DNA of 64,000 nucleotides from positions 1 through 64,000 of the forward strand of contig PUDQ02000023.1 of NCBI GenBank assembly GCA_002964805.2. The letters run 5' to 3'. Made by a program: the position numbers and the translations under genes. The notes beneath the pieces were generated by a model. The model worked only from the letters and a program-made list of their open reading frames with translations, ran no database searches and was not told the DNA's origin. Source of the DNA: Trametes villosa. Its lineage: Eukaryota > Basidiomycota > Agaricomycetes > Polyporales > Polyporaceae. Positions 55,490 to 64,000 of the stretch are shown in pieces (position 1 is the stretch's first letter; each line of letters starts with the position of its first letter).

Positions 55490-57619
55490 ATGAGGCTGTT
55501 GCACACAACTACGGGTCAATTCCGCGATGTCAATGATCCACGACTCTTCAAGTATGCTATCTTGTCGCACGTCTGGACGACCACTACGGGCGAGATGACA
55601 TATCAGCGCGTTTGTGACATACAAAAGCATAACTCTCAACCAAGATCCGTCATATCTTCCTTTCCTCCTAAACTACGACGTTTCTTCCAGCTCGCCGCCG
55701 AAGACGACTACGAGTACGCATGGGCAGACGTCTGTTGCATCGACAAAACGAGCAGCTCAGAGGTATCGGAGGCCATCAACTCAATGTTCGACTGGTACCG
55801 TTACGCCGACACGTGCTACGTGTTCCTCCACGACGTCTCCACTGCTACACCTACCGAACTGTCGGCAGCGCTTGGGTCGCCTTTCAAGAACAGTGTGTGG
55901 CACAAGCGTGGTTGGACGCTCCAAGAGCTCCTCGCTCCTCGGCGCGTCGTATTTTTCTCCGCTCAGTGGGACATCCTTGGTACCAAGCACTCGCTTGCGG
56001 AGCGCATCCGCGAGGCTACTTGGATAGACTACGACGTCCTCACGTCACGGAAACCCCTGGAGGACTTTAGCGTCGCTTGCCGGATGTCTTGGGCTGGGAG
56101 GCGAAAGACAACACGGGAAGAGGATGAGGCGTACTCGCTGCTAGGTATGTTCGGGGTGCACATGCCGACGAACTATGGAGAGGGACGTTACGCATTCATC
56201 CGACTGCAAGAGGAGATCCTGAAGTACATCCCTGATCAGTCGATCTTTGCCTGGGGTCAATTCCTCCCGAGTTTGCAACGCAGCTTCTCGCTTGGCTCGC
56301 CTATCGGGCCCAGTGAACCGCCACCGTGGACTCTCCCGAACGCGTCGTTTCCGGACCAATTCCTCTTCGCATCCTCCCCAAAAGACTTCTACTATTCCAC
56401 GGGCATCGTCAGGATCGAGTGGGCCAACCTCGAGGGGCCGCTGGGTGCAGCGCTGAATGGGGATCGGCCGACGTACACCATGACCTCGTACGGCGTGCGT
56501 ATGCGCCTTCCGGTGGTCTCAGTCAGCGCCAAGGACACCTCAACCAACGCTCCCGCATGCATCGCGCTCCTCGCTTGCAAGAACTCCGCCAACGGTGAAC
56601 TTGTGGCGCTCCAACTGAGCTCTCCTAGATCGTCACGCTCCCGGCGACCGGAACTCCCACAGGCGGTGAAGGACTACTGCGTTGGCGCATTGGCGGGGCC
56701 AATGAGCGATGTCATGGACCTGTCGAGCACAATCCCCTTCTCGACGACACCTGCGTCCTCGCTTCGCTACTACCGAATGGCTACGCTAAGCTACGGCGAC
56801 TTAGAAGCTGCTTCGAACCTTCTTCGGTTCGAAGAGATCTACATCCCCTACCGGCCTGCCCAAGTGTCGTACAATCTACAGCGCGACATCCACATACACA
56901 CCGCTCTGCGAGGTGTGACCTTTCAGGATAGCTTCGACCTCCGACTTTGCGCGATGTCCCGCAAGCTCCTCAAGGTCGGGGGGTATGATAGTGAGCTTTC
57001 CAAACCCCGTGACAGGTGAGCGTGCAACAAACACCTGGGAGATGTCTTGTGACCGACACGTACTTTCAGAGATTCATACGAAATACGCATGACCCCGGTC
57101 GGCCAAAACGCCGCTGTGGACGCGGCTTACAAGAATCCTCCTTGCAAGGAGGCCCGCCGAGACTCCGCTTCGGGTGCCATCATCATCTACGTGAAACGCT
57201 GCAGCTGCCAGCATGGAGAGAAATATGGCTATATCAGTGTCGAGGTTCCACCGCGCCGATCCGAGTCCACGTCCCAACCTGTTCGAAATCCACTGCCGGC
57301 CCATCACCTGGACGATCACGAGAGCCACGTCCGATCGTGGACGTTTCGGGATGGGACCGCCTCGAAGGAATTCTACTTGCGCTTTCCCCAAGATAAACAC
57401 CGGGTAGCTGTACGACTGACCCTCACCCGGCGCGCGGAGGGGGAAGGCTTTATCTACGTCCTTGGTGTTGAACTATGGACTCCTCTACAGAAGGACCTCG
57501 AGCAGGAGCGGGGGCGGCGCAAGTCGAAGTTAGACTCGGGTTTCCTCAGGGGCCAGCCGCTACAGCGCCCGTCTCCCCGCGCCGGCAGCCGTATTCCCCG
57601 TCGTCCCCCATTCCGCTAG
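55490..57619 (+). CDS. HET-domain protein 2
   Basis: Exons 55490-57015 and 57070-57619 join in phase to 691 aa. The start was set at 55490 because MRLLHTTTGQF is the usual beginning of this HET form, although the frame is open to 55013. HET motifs are YAILSHVW, WADVCCIDKTSSSEVSEAI, VWHKRGWTLQELLAP, SVACRMSWAGRRKTTR and AYSLLGMFGVHMP. The C-terminal exon encodes a basic, beta-rich region of unknown role ending PRRPPFR. It is the tandem paralogue of HET 1, sharing the DKTSSxEVSEAI stretch. Confidence 0.85.
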
Positions 57620-58433
57620 CTCTGGTGTGCAGCAGAGGCCTACTGGAGTATGACTGGCGCCCTCGCGCCGCCCTTGCCTACCTTGTTGGTCTGGTAAGTA
57701 GGCGCAGAGCTCGATGCTAGCCTTGGCCACTGCTCAACCTCATGAACTTTATTTGCATGTCCTTCGAATTTAGCAGCTATAATCCGGAAGGGAGCACGGT
57801 GAGCTACGTGTCACAACATTAACCTAGTGCGCCCGGAGTATACAGGTGCTTTTTCACTTGGCTGAGTTCTGAGAACCTAGATGTCGCCCCTCATGATCGC
57901 TTACTGTACTAGGCGCATCGTCGGATACCGAATGAATGCTTGCATTACTTACCAAAAACCATTCGTTCCGCTCTCTCAATCATTCTTCCACTGATGGCCT
58001 ATATACGTACTCGTACACCTACTTACACCGTACTTCTAGCTCCTGATGACCCGCATTTTCTATTAGGTATAGTACTATGAATACCGCCGGTCTTCCACCG
58101 GCTGAGCTCCCGCTGTATCATTCATTGCTCCTGGAGATTGGAACCTCGCATCACGACGCAGCATAGGTCCGCTACCCGGAGTCGCGAAGATGCTGTTGCT
58201 CCATCCTATTAACATACCCCCCTTTGTACTCGCGGTCGCAGTGTAACTACATTCAGAGGCTGAGGTTCGGACGCATCCCCGATACATTCTGTACTGTACT
58301 CATATTGGAGCACATAATCCAACCATACGAGACTAGATACGACTAGCTGCGAGACTAGGGGTCACCACATACCCTACAAACCAGCAAACAAACCGAGGAG
58401 CCAGTCGACGATGTATCATGCCATCACAGCAAA
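57620..58433. other. Intergenic region
   Basis: Lies between convergent gene ends; no gene or repeat recognised. Confidence 0.5.
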
Positions 58434-61400
58434 TCATGGGAACGACCCAGGGACACGAAATGCGGTGTCGTCTGATGAAAACTGCTGCCTCAACGCGCTG
58501 GTCAAGATCAGCTCCTGCGTGTAGACTTGGTGCCCATGCTCGACGAGCGGCCGCCAGATGGAGACGTCGGCCGGACAAGAGATGACGAAGCGGTCGTCTT
58601 CGTGCCCGTTCAGCATGCGCACCGTCGGCGTCTGCGTGGACAGCTACCAAACGACTTCAATACACACATACAGCAGACAGCGCCGCACAGCAGGCTCACC
58701 TGCCCGCCATTGGCCGTCACCACGTTCTTGAGCAGCTTGGTCTCCACAGGCACCTTGGACGTCACGTAGAACGTCTTCCCGGCGAAGAGCTTCCCCGCGT
58801 TCTTCTTCGCGCGCTTTAGGGCGTCGGCGACGTTGAGCCCGTACTTCTTCTCTGTCTCGGGGTCTTGAATCATGTAGTCATCCTCAGCTGGGTGTAGCTT
58901 TCGAGTCAGCAAGCAGAAAGTGAGTATTGCATAACAGCACTCACGTAGCAGCTTCCGCGCCGCGGCGGACATGACGGCCCACTTCTCGCCGAGCACGTAT
59001 GGCGCGACAGCCATCGCGCACAAGAACTTCTCCGTCCGCACAACGCTCTTCACCAACAGATGCGTGCACTCCGACGGCTTCTGGACGAACTTGACTCCCA
59101 GTTTCCCGAGCACCTTTCTCACATACATCAGCACCACGTCTACGCACGCCGCGCAGATCTACCGCGCCGCACTCACCCGCGTCACGTCGTCCCCGAGGGA
59201 GAGCTGCGTGGTCATCACGCGAATCGCCTTCGTCTCCGCACGCGCGGCCTCGTTGGTCACCGCCGCAAGCGACTTCCTGCGGCCGCCCGTCGTCGACTCC
59301 TGGCTCTGCGGCTCCGCCGAAGCTTCTGCCGCCGCCGACTTCCGTGGGCCTGCGCCCTTCTTCTTGCCCTTCGGCGCAGGAGCATCCCCGTCGGCCGCCT
59401 TCCGCTTCTTCTTCTCCGGCATCTCCTCTTCCTCCTCTTCGTCCCCAGACCCGAGCGACGGCCGCTTCTTGCCCTTGGTCTTCGGCGCTTCGCTGGCCTC
59501 GCTCGCGCGCCCCTTGCCCTTCGCCGCGGCCTTCTCGAGCTCGTGGGCCGAGCGCACCGTGCCATTCTTGAGCTCCTTCTGGAAGGATATCACGTCGGGC
59601 ATGATCACGTCGTGCAGCTTCTGCGTCGCCTTCGTCGCCGCGGAGCGCTTGGAGGGGGTACGCCCGGTGACTTTCGTCGGGCTCGTGGAGGACGAGGCGC
59701 GGCTTGGGCCGGCTTCTGGCGCTTCCACCGGCGCAGGTGCGGGTGCGGGCTTCGCTTTGCGTGTGCTCTTCGAGGGCGGCGGCGGAGGCGTCGATGCGCT
59801 AGACTCGACGGGCGATGGGGCGCGCACGGACTTCTTCGCGGCAGCGGTGGTGGGACGTGTCGAGGGGACTGCGGCGCCCCTCGTCGACTTCGGTGCAGTA
59901 GCTTTGGCAGGCAACGCTTCCGCTTTCCCGCCCTTCTTCGTCGGCGAGCCATATACCGACTCCACTGTCGGCACAACAACCTCCAATCGCTGTGGCGTAT
60001 GACCAGATTTCGACTCTACGTCGCGCCCGGCGCCCGCCCGTGAGGTTCTCCCGTTCTTCACAAGGTCCCCAAGGACGGACCGCACGTCCTCCTCGTCTGA
60101 CGACTCGGAGTCGGAACCTGCTTCTAGGAGCAGATTGATCGCCTTGCGTCTCTCGGGGGTATCTGCAGGGGCGGTGTCCTCCTTGGCCTTCGCGCGTATC
60201 CCAGGCGGCCCTCTCTTCTTCGTCTTGTCCTTCGGCGGGGCTCGCACTTCGCTGGGACCGTCCATCTCTACATCGTCATCGTCGGGATCTGCGACGCGCC
60301 TGCGAGAGCTTTGAGGCTTCTTGACAGGGGAGGGTGAGGACCTCGGCGACTCTACGTCAACTACGTTCTGCTTGGCTTTGGCGCTCCCGTACGTGCGGAC
60401 AGGGCGCTTCGGGGGGGATGCCTCTACCGGGACTGCCTCGCGCTCGTCGTCGGTGTTACGCGGGGTGAAGCGCCGCACAAGTCGGCGCTTGGTGGTAGCG
60501 TCCGTCGAAGGACCCTCCTCGGGCGCTGTACGTTTGGAGGGCGGGCCTCTCTTGCTTAGCGGGGGACGCTTGCTCGGGCCCGCCTCCTCGTCGACCTCCA
60601 TCTGGTCCTCCGCGCCATCCTCGAGTTGCCCAAAGTCCGCATCAACGTCCATTTGGCCGCCGAGGCTGACGTCGACGTCGTCCACCGCCACCGCCTCCTC
60701 AACCTCGCCCGCGCTGGCCGCCGTTCCCGAAGGCAGCTCGTCAGCCTCTTCTACGAGCCGTCGATCCTTCTTGCCCTTGCGCGGGCTGTCCTTCTTCGGA
60801 CTCGCACTCGCGCTCACGCGCTTGGCAGAGACAGGGGACGCGCGGCCGCTCGTCTCCGCCTCCACCTCCGCGGCGCGAAACATCTCCTCGAGCTGCGCGG
60901 GGTCCCACGCGATGCGGCCGAGGCCGCGTTCGGCGAGTACGGTGCTGAAGTCGACGCCGGGCGGGAAGACGATGTATTTCTCGCGCGCGGGCGTGAGGCG
61001 GCGCCACTGGACGAAGCAGTCCTCGATCCAGGTGTGGTTCACGATCGGGATGGACCAGGAGGTGGCTTTGTCGGTCTTGGTTCCGTGCAGGCTGTTTCAA
61101 AGTGTCAGTATAAGCAGAGATCGGGGGGAATTCCAGACGAGCGGGAGCTTACTAAGCTGCTACTACGACGGTGTTGCGTTCGGCGGACATGGAGGCCGTG
61201 AACTCGCCACCCATGAGGGTGATGAGCTTCTTCAGGTATTCACGGTCCTTGCCAGTGTAGTTCGTGACGGTGATGATCTATGTGAGCCGGTAAGCATCTA
61301 TGCAGGTTAGCTGTTGTGTACGGATAACCTCACCTCCTTTGCGAAGCCCTCCGCCGGTTTATCCGGGATAGGGTAATGCAGCAGTTGATCGGCGGGTCGT

Positions 61401-62457
61401 GTGAGCGTGCCGGATGCGCGCACATACCACAGCCAGGACAGAGTGCCGATCGTCATCTTACGCTTATACGCCTTCAAGGTCAAGAAGTCAGTATCCTGCC
61501 TCCCACGACAAGCGATGGACGTACCTTCGCGTAGGCGGGACCGGTCCTATATCGTGTAACAAAGACATCCGCCTCCTCGAGCTTGGTGAGCTCCTCTCTA
61601 GATCGTTCGGTGCCGTTCGCTGACTTGGGGAGGTTCAACTCGACGACTTCTCCGCCTTGCCGCTGAATGTCCGTGCCCAGCGCTTTCCGTTGACTGTCGG
61701 ATAGGTCCAGAGAGAGCCCGAGCAGGATGCGCTTGCCGTTCCACACGTTACGTGCGGCCGGCTTGATCTTACGCTGGTCGTCATTGGAGATGGAGGAGGT
61801 ACTGTACAGCATGAGTCGTTCTGGCGGGGGCTCGTAGTCGACATCTTCTTGCGAGGTGCGGCCCTCTGGGCGCTGCTGAAAGACGCGCGGTTCTGGCCAT
61901 TCGTAGTTTCGTGTAGGGAGGTCTCTGATTCCCAGACGCACAGTGTCGTCAAACCAGTGGGGAACGAGGATGCACACGCCGGTCTGCTCCTTGAAGTGCA
62001 TGGCGGTGTTATACTTGCCACTCCCCGGGGCGAGCGCGAAGAGGTGGGTAACGTCGCGCGTCAGGGCCGCACGCCACTGTCCGCCCAGGGCCGTTATGGC
62101 AGCAGACATGAGTTCGCAGTCGGATTGTGAAAGATCGGTGGCGGCAGCGGTGATTCCAGAGAAGAGGTAGGCAGGGTCGGCGGAGTAGTACTCTGGGTCC
62201 TGCAGGGATGCGAGGACGGCCGAGCGTTCGACCCAGTGTGGAGTGACCATGTGTGCTGGAGAGTCTTCGGGGAGGGACTCAACGAAGTCTTCGAGCGCGA
62301 TGGAGGACGTTATGAAGTGGGTGAGCTTGGGGTCGGATAGGGAGGGGAGCGGTTTAGCCCCGCGTGTGTTGAGGACTTCGCTCAGCTGCTCGCGCTGGCT
62401 CGCCGGGAGGGTTTCCGAGATGTAATAGCGTACTCCATCGAAGACAGACTGCGACAT
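58434..62457 (-). CDS. Multi-BRCT genome-stability scaffold, Brc1/Rtt107-like
   Basis: Seven exons (61525-62457, 61334-61471, 61153-61277, 59177-61091, 58945-59113, 58700-58887, 58434-58643) give 1,225 aa. The N-terminal 430 residues carry a run of BRCT domains (VFDGVRYYISE, HWVERSAVLAS, LVPHWFDDTVRLG, ITVTNYTGKDREYLKKLI, NHTWIEDCFVQW). A disordered linker of about 550 residues, alternating acidic and Lys/Ser/Pro-rich, follows. A C-terminal BRCT pair (LGVKFVQKPSECTHLLV, LFAGKTFYVTSKVP) completes the protein. This is the layout of fission-yeast Brc1 and budding-yeast Rtt107, whose C-terminal pair reads phosphorylated H2A at damaged forks. Other multi-BRCT proteins such as Dpb11/Rad4 lack this four-plus-two spacing. 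Confidence 0.82.
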
Positions 62458-62878
62458 GCGAGATAGAGAGGAGGTATGTGTCGAGTGGACGCGTCGGGGA
62501 TGGTGGAGAGGGACAAAACGCGAAGGTAAGCGCGACTCTCGTTTCCCACCCTTCTCGTCGCGTCTCTCACGTGCTTTGGCCACACGCCACGGGCGCTAAT
62601 ACTCCGTGCAGACTCCTCACTCGAGAGCTCTCTGAGCTGAGCGCTGAGTCTCGACTCTCGACGTACTTTCCTCCTACCATGTCATTTTCTGCTGTTGCTC
62701 GCCGCACGCCCCGACATATCGCTCCTGTGGATATCTGCGAATAGCGATCAGCGTTTCTCCTGCGATTCCCAACTGATTCGATCCTCATAGATACGTTCGT
62801 GAGCTACATCCACGTCTCAAAATCCTCCCGAGAAGAGACGTTCATCCCAGCGTTGGCATAGTTCAATATTTCTACCTC

Positions 62879-63070
62879 ATGCCCTGCAATGAGCCGTCAT
62901 TAGCCGCCATTTACAGGCTACCCAGTGAAATCGTCGATTGCCTTGTTGACTACCTAAGATATCCCTGTTCGTTGTTCGTGGTTCCGCCCGCTCAGTCGAG
63001 GGCTTCTCCTGCTCAATATGTGATAGGTTGTCGATATTTCATGCGGTGTCAGGAGAGTTTACAACAGTAG
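62879..63070 (+). pseudogene. Possible F-box fragment
   Basis: The 63-codon frame starts MPCNEPSLAAIYRLPSEIV. The LPxEIVdxLvdyL pattern fits an F-box first helix, but the frame ends soon after and no leucine-rich repeats or splice continuation are visible. It is probably a relic, if real. Confidence 0.3.
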
Positions 63071-63928
63071 ACAGATACCGTCAATGAAAGTGGCGCTGAT
63101 CTGGATGCATCTTGGCTCTCATCCTCGAGGTGCATCATCGGATTGTAATCCCGTACCTCTCGCAGCCATGGGATAGTGGCTGTCCACATCCGGTGCAATA
63201 AAGTACGAGGGGTGCTTCTATAGTACCGCCTCTTCCTGGTGTGCGGTAGAGATAGGTCAGATGAACATGTTATTGAATATCGAAGGAACACCCGACTAGC
63301 GGTCCTCCGCGATCCTCGGGCTTCGTAGAGGGATGCCGTCAGGCGCATCGCACCGAGCGCCGATGCTGCTCATATCGAGTGCGTTGAGCCACTTATTTTC
63401 TGGGCCTCACGCATTTCCTGCTCCATGAAAACATGCTGTTGCGTTTCGAATTCGGTGCGGGCGAGAACGCATCGACCTTCTGAGCCAACTCGAAGGTGTG
63501 CGGGCCACGGTGACGCTGCGGAATGGTTTATGAGCACCGCCACTATCGGAGTTTGAACAGCTTTGACTGGCCCAAGCCAAGCGACCAGGTCGAGCGCCAA
63601 CTCCGCCGATCTCCGCGCAACAGAAGCGCCCGAACTGCGACGGAGGAGTTGGACAAGAGTGGATTGTCTGGACCCGGACAGCACGGACGTGTGTGGGTGC
63701 TTGGGTATACAACGCCTTCTTCTATCTCCTATCGACCCTCGTCCATCGCATCAGCGTCCTTTAAAGCGCAGAGTGCGCGAAGACAGACAAAGTTACCCGC
63801 GCACGCTTTGCCGGCCCAACCTTGCCTGCAACTTTGACCGCCTCAACCTCGCTTGGACCCCCACTTTGGCCAGTCCCGCCTTGTCTGCGCTTGTCCTACC
63901 ACCACGCGTCCACATCCCTTGCACATTG

Positions 63929-63936
63929 TTTAAAAG
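63929..63936 (+). promoter_or_regulatory. TATA-like box near the right edge
   Basis: TTTAAAAG is followed by C/T-rich sequence to the window end, suggesting a promoter for a gene outside the window. Confidence 0.35.
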
Positions 63937-64000
63937 CGCGGCCCGCCAGCGTACCCACCGCCTCCCTCAGAACACGCCCGCATTCCTGCTCCAGACACGC

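Larger units (their letters stand above)
62458..64000. other. Right-hand flank, no convincing complete gene
   Basis: A 63-codon frame at 62879-63070 contains LPSEIVDCLVDYL, which resembles the start of an F-box, but no continuation was found. A TTTAAAAG box at 63929-63936 followed by CT-rich sequence looks like the core promoter of a plus-strand gene beginning just past the window edge. Confidence 0.35.

Noticed and set aside
59060..60043. Long plus-strand frame opposite the BRCT gene
   Set aside because: It is a shadow of the low-complexity linker of the minus-strand gene.
1..64000. tRNA, rRNA or CRISPR features
   Set aside because: None was recognised on either strand; the repeats present are transposon-derived.

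Overview
The window is fungal nuclear DNA, most likely from a wood-decaying Agaricomycete (Basidiomycota). Genes carry many short introns of about 45-65 nt. CBM1-bearing CE1 esterases, HET-domain genes and KDZ, Plavaka, Tnp2 and hAT elements of basidiomycete type are present. Family names rest on motifs read by eye plus general knowledge; no database search was run.

Two halves differ sharply. Positions 1 to about 36,000 are a mobile-element island. In order: a 5'-truncated unknown gene and a KDZ transposase (1976-5762, +); an hAT element (about 7385-11964) with an apparently intact 901-aa transposase and a second small gene, whose left end is scrambled into direct and inverted repeats; a Ty3/gypsy chromodomain retroelement (about 12,230-21,640, minus) interrupted by a 2,168-bp element with 608-bp terminal inverted repeats; a serine/proline-rich gene (22478-23476, +) converging on a CACTA/Tnp2 transposase (23727-27182, minus); and a Plavaka transposase (28276-32964, minus) sharing a divergent promoter with a DUF6698-type gene (33226-35218, +).

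From about 36,700 on the content is ordinary host genes: the GATOR2/SEA subunit SEA4/MIOS, a secreted Kre9/Knh1-like protein, two tandem CBM1 acetyl-xylan/feruloyl-type esterases, the DASH kinetochore subunit DAD4, a membrane-anchored PC-esterase, two HET-domain genes, and a BRCT scaffold like Brc1/Rtt107. Coding joins were built by hand from splice consensus and frame continuity; nearly all of them close as uninterrupted reading frames.

The most unusual signal is in the retroelement. Its gag, protease, reverse transcriptase, RNase H and integrase coding sequence is packed with short, near-perfect inverted repeats (7-11-bp arms, short loops), roughly one every 25-40 nt over more than 7 kb. 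The neighbouring transposase and host genes do not show this. Second in interest is the left end of the hAT element, where two copies of the same element end are each joined to an 8-bp target copy (one direct, one inverted) lying inside the element's own second gene. This is the junction structure expected of an aberrant, sister-chromatid-type self-insertion.
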